Source: an uncultured Dorea sp. (lineage in GTDB: Bacteria; Bacillota; Clostridia; Lachnospirales; Lachnospiraceae). From it: a DNA stretch of 64,000 nt. The stretch spans positions 36,389-100,388 of the forward strand of contig CAJTQA010000005.1 in assembly GCA_910578455.1 (NCBI GenBank). Direction: 5' to 3'. Position numbers and translations under genes: made by a program. Below are positions 24,121-32,595 of this stretch, piece after piece. The notes beneath the pieces were generated by a model that searched no databases, was not told the DNA's origin, and saw only the letters and a list, made by a program, of their open reading frames with translations. Every line of letters begins with the position of its first letter. The first letter of the stretch is position 1.

Positions 24121-26763
24121 ATGAATGAAGTGCTGAAAAAGGACGTCCTGAAAAAAGGACTGTCCGAGGAACAGGTAACACAGAGTAAGGAGAAATTCGG
24201 AACGAACGAGCTTGCCAAAAAGGAGCAGGAATCGCTCTGGTCTATGTTTGTCGGGGCATTTGACGACATCTGGATTAAAGTGCTGTGCGGAGCGCTTGCC
24301 CTTAAGGTGGCGCTTGCGCTGCTTGGCATGATGATACCTGCCATCGCGGGGGAGAATGACGCGGTGGAGATCATAAGCATCATCCTTGCTATCGGGCTGG
24401 CGACAGGGTTCAGCACCCTGTCCGAGTACAGGAACACATCCCGCAGCGAGGCTTTGCAGGAGGAGTACAATAAGACTTACGCCAAGGTCATAAGAGGCGG
24501 AAAGCTGGTGAAGATCCTCACAAGCGAGATTGTGAAGGGCGATACCGTCCTGATCCAGTCCGGAGACAAGGTTCCGGCGGACGGCCTTATATTTGAAGGG
24601 AATGTGAAAGTATCTCAGGCGGCGTTAAACGGCGAGTCCAGAGACGAGTCAAAATCCGCGGCAGAGACGATGGAAGATGCGGAGACTACAGATTACAACT
24701 CAGAAAGCAAGGTTTTCATGGGCTCTGTAGTTACAAGCGGGGAAGGCTACATGGTAGTTACCGTGGTTGGAGACGCATCCGAGCTTGGAAAGATCAACAA
24801 GGCACTGACCGATGATTCGGAGGAGGACGAGAGGAAAGACACATCCAGCCTGAAACTTGAAGTGGTGGCTGCGGGCATCGGAAAGCTGGGCGTCTCAGCG
24901 GCGGCGATCGCGGGCATCCTCCAGGTGGTGCTTACGATCATGAGGGCAGATGAGGCGGTAACGCCTGTATTTGTAGTGCTTTTGGCGGCTGAGGCAGTGA
25001 TGCTGATGGCATCCATCGTCATCATGGCGGTTCCGGAAGGACTTCCGATGATGAACAGCCTTGTGCAGTCCATGAACACGGAATCCATGTATAAGAAGAA
25101 CATCCTTGTAAGCCACAAGGCGGCATTCTCGGATTCGGCGTACATGAACCTTTTGTTCAGCGACAAGACAGGAACGATTACGGAAGGGAACCTCTCCCTG
25201 GTAGAGTTCGTGACAGGGGACGGAAATGTGACGGATAAGCTTTTGGATAAGGAGTTCCTTGAGGCCATCACCCTTAACAACCTTGCGAAGATATCCGAGG
25301 GCAAGGCCATCGGCAGCAATAATATGGACAGGGCGCTGCTCACATACGCGATTGCAAACGGCGCGGCAGAGGCAATAGACAGCTCAAAAGTCAAAGAGGT
25401 CAGCGGGTTTGATTCGGAGAAAAAATGCGCGACGGTAGAGCTGAATGACGGAACCGTGTACTGGAAGGGCGCGACGGAGAATGTCATAGACGATATTACC
25501 CACTATAAGGCGAAAGACGGGTCGGTGCTGGAATTTACGGCAGCCGAAAAAGAAAAAGTGACAGAGCAGATGATCGCGGAGGCGAAGAGGACGATGAAAC
25601 TTCTGTCTGTCGCGAAATTCGAGGGCGGAAGAAAAGTCCTTCTTGCTGTTTTGTGCTTGAGAGATAATGTGAGGAAAGACGCGGTTGAGACTGTAGAAGT
25701 GCTGAACCGGGCGGGCATACAGGTAGTCATGGTGACGGGAGACGCGGAGGAGACGGCGGTAGCCATCGCCAGAGAGGCGGGCATCCTGAAAGATGAGAAT
25801 ACGGACGTAGTCCTGACCCATGATGAATTGGAGGAGATGTCGGACGAGGAGCTTAAGAAGAAACTTCCGAACCTGCGGGTAGTGAGCAGGGCGAAACCCC
25901 TTGACAAAAAGCGGCTGGTCACTATGGCGCAGCAGCTTGATGATGTGTGTGGCATGACGGGAGACGGAGTAAACGACGCTCCGGCGCTTAAGCAGGCGGA
26001 CATCGGGTTTGCCATGGGAGACGGAACGGCGGTTGCCCAGGAGGCAGGAGATGTGGTCATCCTCAATAACAGCCTGACATCCATCAAAGACTGCGTGCTC
26101 AACAGCCGGACGATGGCGAAGTCGGTAGGGAAGTTCCTGATCTTCCAGCTTACCGTGAATATCAGCACCCTTTTGATGAATATTATCGCCCCGGTACTTG
26201 GATGGACGGAGCCGTTTTCCATCGTGCAGATTTTGTGGATCAACCTGATCATGGACACTTTGGCTGCCATGGCGTTTGGTGGCGAGCCGATTCTTGACAG
26301 GTATATGAACGACAAGCCGGTGAAGAGGACGGACAATATCCTGACAGGGTATATCAAGTCCGCAATCGGCACAAGTTCCGTGTTCATTACCCTTGGCTCG
26401 ATTCTGATACTTGAAGATATCGGAGGCATAACGAGCTATGTGATGCCGGCATCCTGTACGGACCCGCTGCTGTATGAGAAGACATTTATGTTTGCCTTCT
26501 TTATCTACTCTGTTATTTTTAACAGTTTCAATACGCGTTCCGACAGGTTCAACCTGTTTGAGCATATCGGGGAGAATAAGAACTTCATCCTGGTAATGGG
26601 TTCGATTTTCGTTCTCCAGACAGTCATCATCCAGATTGGCGGGCAGGTGTTTAACACGACGATGCTCAGCACGCGAGCGCTGCTTGTGTCCATGGCGCTG
26701 GGATTCCTCATCATACCGGTGGATCTGGTGAGAAAGATGTTTGTGGCAAATGCGGGTCGTTAA
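24121..26763 (+). CDS. P-type calcium-transporting ATPase
   Basis: 880 aa, the usual length of PMCA/SERCA-like bacterial Ca pumps. Visible motifs are LNGESRDE (actuator TGES), SDKTGTITEGNL with phosphorylated D, KGATEN in the nucleotide domain, MTGDGVNDAPALKQAD and PEGLPMM in membrane helix 4. The usual PEGLPLA is replaced by PEGLPMM, so ion selectivity could be modified. About ten membrane helices. It pumps Ca2+ out of the cytosol in exchange for protons. In many Ter loci a TerC membrane protein occupies this place; here an ATPase does, consistent with a calcium-linked role of TerD proteins. The next gene overlaps by 14 bp. Confidence 0.88.
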   Translation: MNEVLKKDVLKKGLSEEQVTQSKEKFGTNELAKKEQESLWSMFVGAFDDIWIKVLCGALALKVALALLGMMIPAIAGENDAVEIISIILAIGLATGFSTLSEYRNTSRSEALQEEYNKTYAKVIRGGKLVKILTSEIVKGDTVLIQSGDKVPADGLIFEGNVKVSQAALNGESRDESKSAAETMEDAETTDYNSESKVFMGSVVTSGEGYMVVTVVGDASELGKINKALTDDSEEDERKDTSSLKLEVVAAGIGKLGVSAAAIAGILQVVLTIMRADEAVTPVFVVLLAAEAVMLMASIVIMAVPEGLPMMNSLVQSMNTESMYKKNILVSHKAAFSDSAYMNLLFSDKTGTITEGNLSLVEFVTGDGNVTDKLLDKEFLEAITLNNLAKISEGKAIGSNNMDRALLTYAIANGAAEAIDSSKVKEVSGFDSEKKCATVELNDGTVYWKGATENVIDDITHYKAKDGSVLEFTAAEKEKVTEQMIAEAKRTMKLLSVAKFEGGRKVLLAVLCLRDNVRKDAVETVEVLNRAGIQVVMVTGDAEETAVAIAREAGILKDENTDVVLTHDELEEMSDEELKKKLPNLRVVSRAKPLDKKRLVTMAQQLDDVCGMTGDGVNDAPALKQADIGFAMGDGTAVAQEAGDVVILNNSLTSIKDCVLNSRTMAKSVGKFLIFQLTVNISTLLMNIIAPVLGWTEPFSIVQILWINLIMDTLAAMAFGGEPILDRYMNDKPVKRTDNILTGYIKSAIGTSSVFITLGSILILEDIGGITSYVMPASCTDPLLYEKTFMFAFFIYSVIFNSFNTRSDRFNLFEHIGENKNFILVMGSIFVLQTVIIQIGGQVFNTTMLSTRALLVSMALGFLIIPVDLVRKMFVANAGR

Positions 26764-27508
26764 TTTAGATTTGGACAATACTCTGATCTACTCCTATAAG
26801 CACGATATCGGAAACCGGAAGATGAATGTTGAGCGGTATCAGGGGAGAGAGATTTCTTTTATGACGGAGAAGACCCATGAGCTGCTAAGGCAGATAAAGA
26901 GCCGGTGCCTGGTAGTTCCCACCACAACCAGGACGAAAGAACAGTATGACAGGATTGATTTAAAGGCAGGGGCGTTTCAGTACGCCCTTGTCTGCAATGG
27001 AGGAGTCCTGCTGGTAGACGGGCAGAAAGATTATGCGTGGCACGAGGAATCAAGGCGGATGATTTCCGACTGCGCCAGTGAGCTGAGGCGGGGAGCGGAG
27101 CTTTTAAAATGCGAGCCGCTGCGGAAGTTCGAGTTAAGGTTTATCGAAGAACTGTTTCTCTTTACAAAGTGCGGCGAGCCCCAAAGGGTTGCGGCAAGTC
27201 TGCGAACGGCTCTTGACAGCCGGAAAGTCGATGTGTTTCACAACGGGGAAAAGGTCTATGTGGTGCCGGGAAAACTTAACAAAGGAGCTGCGGTGGAGAG
27301 ATTCCGGCGATATGTCGGGGCGGACGAGGTGATTGCCGCCGGAGACAGCGAGTTCGACATGTCCATGGCAGAGCGGGCGGACGTCGGGATTGTTCCCGCT
27401 GGTTTCTGTAAAAGATACGGCGCGGACAGCGCGCTGGAGGAGATGAAAGGGGAGAGCATATTCTCAGAGGAAATGCTCTCCCGGATTAAGGAGCTAATCG
27501 ATCTTTAG
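26750..27508 (+). CDS. Ter-associated HAD-family phosphatase
   Basis: ATG at 26750, inside the end of the ATPase gene; no good ribosome site, so translational coupling is likely. 252 aa with motif I NLDLDNTL (D7, D9), motif II in VPTTTRT, a cap from about residue 80 to 170, the lysine in GKLNKGAAVERF, and motif IV AAGDSEFDMSMAE. The GDSEFDxxM form is close to Cof-type phosphatases. HAD phosphatases are standard Ter-operon members and are thought to act on the small molecule made by the PRTase part. The gene is convergent with the AIM24-like gene and their ends overlap by 15 bp. Confidence 0.8.
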   Translation: MRVVNLDLDNTLIYSYKHDIGNRKMNVERYQGREISFMTEKTHELLRQIKSRCLVVPTTTRTKEQYDRIDLKAGAFQYALVCNGGVLLVDGQKDYAWHEESRRMISDCASELRRGAELLKCEPLRKFELRFIEELFLFTKCGEPQRVAASLRTALDSRKVDVFHNGEKVYVVPGKLNKGAAVERFRRYVGADEVIAAGDSEFDMSMAERADVGIVPAGFCKRYGADSALEEMKGESIFSEEMLSRIKELIDL

Positions 27509-28198
27509 CTGGATTCCGCCCTGCCGTTCTGAGGGCTGTATGATGACGGTCACCGCCATGCCGCCATGCCACTCAAAGGAATAGGATTCGCCCGAAGTCT
27601 GGCCGATGAAGGTCTTCCAGTTCACATCTGTGCGGATGTGGGGGTCGCAGGAGCCGTTCCCCATCCAGCAGACAACGGCGTCAGGGTCAACAGCAATGGT
27701 GTTGTGGGTATGTACATTGCTGAGTGCGATGGGGTTGCCGTTGGTGAGTATCGCAACATATGCGCTCTGTCCTTCTCCGGTCAGCGTGGATGTTGCGATT
27801 CCCTTTTGTGAGAGGACGCCGGAGCCGATAAAGCGGACGCTATATTTGCAGTCCTGGGTGAATGCCAGGATATTTTCCGACTCGACGGAGATAGTCTCGC
27901 CCCTCTCCAGCCGGTACACAAGGACGTGCTGGGCGTTGCAGGCGTAGTATGTCTCGGAATCTCCGCCCAGCATAACTTTCATGAGAGGAATGTTCTCTCC
28001 CGTCACGCGCCTTGCCAGGGAGCCGATGACCGCCTGGGCAAGATTGTTCTGGGGGCCGAGGAGGACTTTCTCAAAGCGGTAATTCGTGTTTCCGGTGCAG
28101 TCTCCGGCGATGTAGGCCCCGGCCTTGGTAAATATAACATCATTTCCGGTACAGGTGACTTTCAGGGTCAGTTCGTTAATCGTCTCAAATGTAATCAT
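27494..28198 (-). CDS. AIM24-family protein
   Basis: 234 aa. Glycine-rich beta-repeats with FTKAGAYIAGDCTG, GENIPLMKVMLGG, HVLVYRLERGETISVESENILAF, FIGSGVLSQKGIATSTLTGEGQSAYVAI and a conserved tryptophan-rich end (VCWMGNG, VNWKTFIGQ) fit the AIM24/YP-type beta-barrel family (PF01987), which is often found next to TerD genes. It is a soluble protein of unknown biochemistry. It follows the TerD gene on the minus strand by 16 bp, and its stop region overlaps the convergent HAD gene. Confidence 0.85.
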   Translation of the reverse strand: MITFETINELTLKVTCTGNDVIFTKAGAYIAGDCTGNTNYRFEKVLLGPQNNLAQAVIGSLARRVTGENIPLMKVMLGGDSETYYACNAQHVLVYRLERGETISVESENILAFTQDCKYSVRFIGSGVLSQKGIATSTLTGEGQSAYVAILTNGNPIALSNVHTHNTIAVDPDAVVCWMGNGSCDPHIRTDVNWKTFIGQTSGESYSFEWHGGMAVTVIIQPSERQGGIQLKID

Positions 28199-28214
28199 CT
28201 ATTTTTCCTCCAAT

Positions 28215-28988
28215 TTAATTTGTCTGAACGCCATATAACTGGCACAGCCTTTCAAGGTCTTTTGCGACGCCGTTTCCGATGGCATTGAATTTCCAGGTAT
28301 CATTATAAAGATAAAGCTCTCCCAGCATCATGGACGTCACGTTGGCATAGTAGTCTGTCAGCAGGAAACTGCAGATCTCCCGTCCGGTGTCCGAATCTAG
28401 CAGCCGGATATAGGCGTCTTCGGCCATGCTGAAATTGAGGCGGTATGTAAATGCCTCGTTGATGGTGAGGACGAATACTATTTTTTTAATGCCGGGGTTT
28501 AAGCGCACAAGGTCGATGTCTGCAATCTCCCGGTCCTCGGCGGAGCCGTTTGTATTCAGGGATACGCTGCCGTCCGGGCTTTTTGTCTGTCCGTAGAAGA
28601 CGAACCAGTCGTCGCCCGGAACTTTTCCCGAGGCGTTAAGGAGAAAGGCGGACAGGTCGATATCGCACCTTGGGTCGGTAGTGTTCCAGCCCATGGCGAT
28701 TCTTACTGCCTTAAGCTGCCCGGCGGCTCCGATGTTTACCTTCTGGCCTTTCTGTATAAGGCTTTGGAGGGCGGGGGGCTTGCGGCGGGAAGCAGCAGCG
28801 TGCTTACCTCCTGCACTTGTGGTTGTGTCCTGACGCGTATGATTCGGTATCGGCCGCTGTCTGTCTGGTGTGCAGTAGCCCGGAAAGTTGTCAAAGGCAG
28901 ATAAGGCCTGCCGGATATTCGCCTGGCTGATGGATGAAATGTTGTTTCGGTTGTAGCTTTCCGTTACTTTCATCGGAATATTAATCAT
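28215..28988 (-). CDS. TerD-family protein with N-terminal extension
   Basis: Start chosen at 28988 because AAAGGAACC lies upstream on the minus strand; the in-frame start at 29048 lacks one. The 257-aa product has about 90 extra N-terminal residues (MINIPMKVTESYNRNN, with an SAFDNF patch and a basic, low-complexity linker) before the TerD domain (SLIQKGQKVNIGAAGQLKAV, CDIDLSAFLL, NDTWKFNAIGNGV). The second acidic loop is shortened (GSAEDREI). The extension may tether or localise it. It heads the minus-strand unit with AIM24 and shares a divergent promoter region with the LacI-family gene. Confidence 0.85.
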   Translation of the reverse strand: MINIPMKVTESYNRNNISSISQANIRQALSAFDNFPGYCTPDRQRPIPNHTRQDTTTSAGGKHAAASRRKPPALQSLIQKGQKVNIGAAGQLKAVRIAMGWNTTDPRCDIDLSAFLLNASGKVPGDDWFVFYGQTKSPDGSVSLNTNGSAEDREIADIDLVRLNPGIKKIVFVLTINEAFTYRLNFSMAEDAYIRLLDSDTGREICSFLLTDYYANVTSMMLGELYLYNDTWKFNAIGNGVAKDLERLCQLYGVQTN

Positions 28989-29019
28989 AAGTATCGGTTC
29001 CTTTCCTGTTGTTATCCCT

Positions 29020-29048
29020 ATTATACAACAGGATGGGGAAAATGGCAT
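29020..29048 (-). promoter_or_regulatory. promoter of the TerD-AIM24 minus-strand unit
   Basis: On the minus strand TATAAT (29025-29020) is 17 bp from ATGCCA (29048-29043), which matches TTGACA at four of six positions. It faces away from the LacI-family promoter; the two -35 hexamers are only 7 bp apart. Confidence 0.5.
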
Positions 29049-29055
29049 CTTAAAG

Positions 29056-29084
29056 TTGTTTTTCGGCAGCAGGGCAGATATAAT
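29056..29084 (+). promoter_or_regulatory. promoter of the LacI-family regulator
   Basis: TTGTTT (29056-29061) and a perfect TATAAT (29079-29084) are 17 bp apart. Placed back to back with the TerD promoter, so a protein bound between them could act on both. Confidence 0.55.
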
Positions 29085-29121
29085 AGAGTTAGTTAAATAT
29101 CAGAAAGGTTGAAACAGAGTT

Positions 29122-30120
29122 ATGAAAATCAGTATTCGCAAGATAAGCGAGATTACAGGATTCTCGCCGGCGACAGTGTCAAATGCACTGAACCATAAGA
29201 GGGGAGTCAACAAGGAGACGGCGGAACAGATTTTAAAGACGGCAGAGGAACTGGGGTATCATACGGGGGAGAAGATTCGGAGAATACGGTTTGTCATTTT
29301 TCGGAGAAACGGGCTGATCATCGATGACAGCCCGTTTCATCCGGCAGTGATTGAGGGCGTGGAGCGGCAGGCAAAACTTTTGGGGCTTGAGACGTTGTTC
29401 TGCCATGTGGATGTGAATGACACGGGGTACGATATGCAGATCCGGGAGATTCTGTCGGATGAGGAGAGCGCGGTGGTGCTCCTTGGCACAGAGATGATGG
29501 AGGAGGACTTTGAGCCTTACACTCACGCGAAGAATAAGATCATCCTGCTAGACGGATGGAGCGACAGGCATTTTTTTGACAGCGTCCTTATCAGCAATAC
29601 GGATTCCGCGGCAAAGGCGGTGGAGTACCTTGTGGAGAGGGGGCACAGGGAGATTGGATATATCAGGGGAGATTTCCGCATACAGGCGTTTAAGTACAGG
29701 GAGATCGGCTACCGGCGCGTGATGGATGCCCATGGGTTCCCTGTAAGGCAGGAGTTCATCCCCACGGTGGGAACAAGAGTGGAGACTGCCTATGAGGGCA
29801 TGAAAAAGTACCTGGAAGGAGCGGAGGCTTTGCCGTCTGCGTTTTTCGTGGACAATGACACGATAGCCATCGGGGCGATGCAGGCGCTTAAAGAGTGCGG
29901 CTATGACATCCCAGGGGATGTGTCTATCATCGGGTTTGACAATATCTCCTACGGCGCGGTGTCGGATCCGCCGCTTACCACCATCAATGTGTACAAGCAT
30001 GAGATGGGGGCGACGGCGGTGAGAGAGCTGCTTTACTCGATAGAGAACCAGAGCGCGATCAAGACGAAGATACAGGTGTGTACGGACTTTGTGGAGAGGG
30101 GGAGCGTGAGGAGGATATAA
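29122..30120 (+). CDS. LacI/GalR-family transcriptional regulator
   Basis: 332 aa. The helix-turn-helix SIRKISEITGFSPATVSNALNHKRGVNKET at the N-terminus is followed by a periplasmic-binding-protein-like domain with GHREIGYIRGDF, PSAFFVDNDTIAIGAMQALKE and VSIIGFDNISYGAVSDPPLTTI, all LacI-family landmarks. It probably responds to a sugar or nucleoside and represses targets; the nearest candidates are itself, the divergent TerD-AIM24 unit, or remote genes. A terminator separates it from the polysaccharide operon. Weak ribosome site; the ATG is set by homology to the family start. Confidence 0.88.
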   Translation: MKISIRKISEITGFSPATVSNALNHKRGVNKETAEQILKTAEELGYHTGEKIRRIRFVIFRRNGLIIDDSPFHPAVIEGVERQAKLLGLETLFCHVDVNDTGYDMQIREILSDEESAVVLLGTEMMEEDFEPYTHAKNKIILLDGWSDRHFFDSVLISNTDSAAKAVEYLVERGHREIGYIRGDFRIQAFKYREIGYRRVMDAHGFPVRQEFIPTVGTRVETAYEGMKKYLEGAEALPSAFFVDNDTIAIGAMQALKECGYDIPGDVSIIGFDNISYGAVSDPPLTTINVYKHEMGATAVRELLYSIENQSAIKTKIQVCTDFVERGSVRRI

Positions 30121-30140
30121 GGAGAGGGAGAATGAAAAGG

Positions 30141-30179
30141 AGCTGTTCATAAGCAAAGGCTTAGAGGACAGCTTTTTTA
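30141..30179 (+). terminator. rho-independent terminator after the LacI-family gene
   Basis: AGCTGTTCATAAGC (30141-30154) pairs with GCTTAGAGGACAGCT (30159-30173), with a loop AAAG and one interior mismatch region, then TTTTTT. It closes the regulator transcript before the promoter at 30223. Confidence 0.8.
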
Positions 30180-30222
30180 TGCGGAGATATTTTGTTGAAT
30201 ATAAAAAATGTGAAAAAGGGGG

Positions 30223-30250
30223 TTGCAAAAAAGGCAGGGGGGGGTATAAT
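30223..30250 (+). promoter_or_regulatory. promoter of the polysaccharide operon, with a G8 tract in its spacer
   Basis: TTGCAA (30223-30228) and a perfect TATAAT (30245-30250) are separated by 16 bp. Eight consecutive G (30237-30244) touch the -10 box. Gain or loss of one G would move the spacing to 17 or 15 bp and change promoter strength. Confidence 0.7.
30237..30244. repeat. G8 homopolymer in a promoter spacer
   Basis: A run of eight G directly before TATAAT, preceded by AAAAAAGGCA. Homopolymers of this kind slip during replication and are a known substrate of phase variation. Confidence 0.75.
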
Positions 30251-30352
30251 TCAATTGCAGATGGAAAGAGGGCTTGTATATTCAATCCCTTATTTTTTGT
30301 GTAAATAATGTTAAATAAGAATACTGTATTTGTTTTATATGTTAAAGGTTTT

Positions 30353-30378
30353 GCTTTTGTGTTTTATGGGGCAAAAGC
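30353..30378 (+). other. leader hairpin of the polysaccharide operon
   Basis: GCTTTTG (30353-30359) and CAAAAGC (30372-30378), extended by two wobble or A-U pairs, form a stem just before the first start codon, in a leader of about 140 nt. No known riboswitch motif was recognised there. Confidence 0.35.
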
Positions 30379-30399
30379 GACAGGATTCAGAAAAATAAT

Positions 30400-32595
30400 A
30401 TGAGGATGGCGAAAGACATGATAGTATTATTAATTGGCGGCAGCAGCCGACTTATGGATTCTTTAATTGACAAAATGAACAAAAGCGGTCATCAGGTGTA
30501 TCTGTTAACCGGACGAAAGGATAAGCATACTTCTTATAAACGGGTATTCGAAAAATATAATTTTGAATATAATACAGATAGTATAGAAGACATTTTTAAG
30601 AGTATCCAGCCGGAGCTGATTATATTTACCGGGGCATACGATACGAATTTTAACTGGAATATGGCAAGGCAGGAATCTGTACGTTATTCTACGGCGCTTA
30701 CAAATCTGTTATCGGCATATTCCATGACGGGAAAAGGACGATTTGTATATATTTCATCCCATGAAGTTTACAGCGGTGCACATGGGGCAGATGTGAAGGA
30801 AGGGATTGCAGCAGAACCAAAGGGATTAAAGGCTATGGCTATTGCACATGGAGAGGAGCTATGCAATAGTTACCGGATAGGTCAGGGGATGGATATATTG
30901 ATCCTGCGCTTTGACCATATTTACGGCATTCCCCAAAAAGGGGAACAATTGGGGGATCAATGTTTCAAGCTGTGTCTGGAGGCATTGAAAACAGGGAAAA
31001 TATCTGCCAACAGCCGGAACTCTTTTTCCATGATTTATCTGAAGGATGCGGTAGAATTAGCATATAAGGTGATTGTGGATACCAGGCCTTTACATACATG
31101 TTACCATATTTCTTCGATGGAAGAGATAGATGAGATGCAGCTGGCTGTTCTGGTTCAGAGGCATATGGGTGAAAAGATTGAGATAGTGGATAATTCCGTG
31201 GGCGAAAGGCATCGGATGCTTTTGGACGGAAAAAGATATAAAAAAGAATATCCGATGAAGATTTTTGTGCAGTATGATACGGGCGTGCAAAAAGTTGTGC
31301 AGTATATGAAAAGCCACAGAGAATCTTTTCTTGAGGATGAAGACAGCGGGGCGGGCAGGCTTGGAAAGTTTTTGCATGGTGCAAGGGTAATTGCAAGGAA
31401 ATTAATCCCTTTTGCAGAGAATTTTATCTGTTTTATCCCGTTTTTTATGTTGAATAACCGGGCTGTAGGCAGCCAGTATTTTGGCAGGCTGGACTTTTAT
31501 CTGCTGTACGTGCTCCTGTTTGCGATTGTCCATGGACAGCAGCAGGCGTTGATTTCTGCCGCCCTGGCGGTTGCAGGGTATTGTTTCAGGCAGACGTATA
31601 CCCGTACAGGATTTGAGGTATTATTGGACTATAATACCTATGTGTGGATCGCGCAGCTGTTTATCCTGGGCATGGTCGTGGGATACATGCGGGATCAGTT
31701 AAAATCGATCAAGAGTGAAAATGAAGAAAAGGTAAGATACCTTCAGGGAAAACTGGATGATATTGAAGATATTAATGACAGCAACATCCGCATAAAGCAA
31801 AGTTTTGAGATGCAGGTGATGAACCAGAAGGACAGTCTTGGAAAGGTGTATGAGGTGGTTTCCAAATTGGACGCATACGAGCCGGAAGAGATTTTGTTTT
31901 ATGCGGCGGAGATGCTGTCTAAGCTGATGGAAAGCAAGGATGTGGCAATCTATACGGTGGCGAACGGAGACTATGCGAGATTGTTTTCGGCAACTTCCAA
32001 AGAAGCGCGCAAACTGGGAAATTCCATTAAATATACAGCGATGGGGAGCCTTTATGACGAATTAAAGGAACGAAGGGTCTATATTAACAAAACGCTGGAA
32101 GATAAGCTTCCGCTTATGGCAAGCGCCGTATACGGATCTGAACAGATGCAGCTGATCCTGATGTTATGGGGGATTCCATGGCAGCGTATGACGCTGGCGG
32201 AGGCCAATCGGCTGACTGTTATCGGAGCGCTGATCCAGAATACGGTAGTGCGTGCGAACCGTTATCTTGACGCTTTGAAGGAACGGCGCTATGTGGAAGA
32301 GACGAATGTGCTGGATGAAGAGGCGTTCACCCATTTGGCAAAGGCATTTTTTGAGGCAGGGGATAAGGGGCTGACGGAGTGCACCCTGCTTGAGATTACA
32401 GGGGTCGGGAGGCATAATCAGAAAGAGGCTGCCAGGACGCTTGCCAGCCAGATGAGACAGACGGATTATCTGGGGATGCTGAAAGGAAATTTATATGCAT
32501 TATTGTCTAATACGGATCAGGAAAGCGCAAATATTGTAATAGAGCGCTTTTTGGCAAAAGGATATCACAGTGTGCTGAAAAGGGAGACAGTATAA
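30400..32595 (+). CDS. pelD: SDR-PelD fusion: NAD-dependent epimerase-like domain, membrane helices, GAF and degenerate GGDEF domain
   Basis: 731 aa (ATGs at 30400, 30406 and 30418 are possible; the Rossmann start MIVLLIGGSS favours a late one). Residues 1 to about 310 resemble short-chain NAD(P)-dependent epimerases (YISSHEVYSG, a YxxxK-like region replaced by CNSYRIGQ). About four membrane helices at 333-430 and a coiled coil follow, then a GAF-like domain (485-640) and a degenerate GGDEF. The I-site RQTD (R686-D689) is intact and is followed after four residues by LKGNL where GGDEF would be. This is the PelD c-di-GMP receptor layout, and fusions to an SDR domain are known from Gram-positive Pel clusters. 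c-di-GMP binding would switch on polymerisation. First gene of the unit. Confidence 0.75.
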   Translation: MRMAKDMIVLLIGGSSRLMDSLIDKMNKSGHQVYLLTGRKDKHTSYKRVFEKYNFEYNTDSIEDIFKSIQPELIIFTGAYDTNFNWNMARQESVRYSTALTNLLSAYSMTGKGRFVYISSHEVYSGAHGADVKEGIAAEPKGLKAMAIAHGEELCNSYRIGQGMDILILRFDHIYGIPQKGEQLGDQCFKLCLEALKTGKISANSRNSFSMIYLKDAVELAYKVIVDTRPLHTCYHISSMEEIDEMQLAVLVQRHMGEKIEIVDNSVGERHRMLLDGKRYKKEYPMKIFVQYDTGVQKVVQYMKSHRESFLEDEDSGAGRLGKFLHGARVIARKLIPFAENFICFIPFFMLNNRAVGSQYFGRLDFYLLYVLLFAIVHGQQQALISAALAVAGYCFRQTYTRTGFEVLLDYNTYVWIAQLFILGMVVGYMRDQLKSIKSENEEKVRYLQGKLDDIEDINDSNIRIKQSFEMQVMNQKDSLGKVYEVVSKLDAYEPEEILFYAAEMLSKLMESKDVAIYTVANGDYARLFSATSKEARKLGNSIKYTAMGSLYDELKERRVYINKTLEDKLPLMASAVYGSEQMQLILMLWGIPWQRMTLAEANRLTVIGALIQNTVVRANRYLDALKERRYVEETNVLDEEAFTHLAKAFFEAGDKGLTECTLLEITGVGRHNQKEAARTLASQMRQTDYLGMLKGNLYALLSNTDQESANIVIERFLAKGYHSVLKRETV

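Noticed and set aside
25384..26778. A 464-codon open frame on the minus strand across the calcium ATPase gene
   Set aside because: Histidine- and arginine-rich shadow of a gene with clear P-type ATPase motifs; no ribosome site or known domain.
30121..30399. Idea that the LacI-family gene reads into the polysaccharide operon
   Set aside because: A good terminator at 30141-30179 and a separate promoter at 30223 separate them.
30257..30399. A c-di-GMP riboswitch in the leader of the polysaccharide operon
   Set aside because: None of the conserved class I or II core elements could be seen; only one simple hairpin is present.
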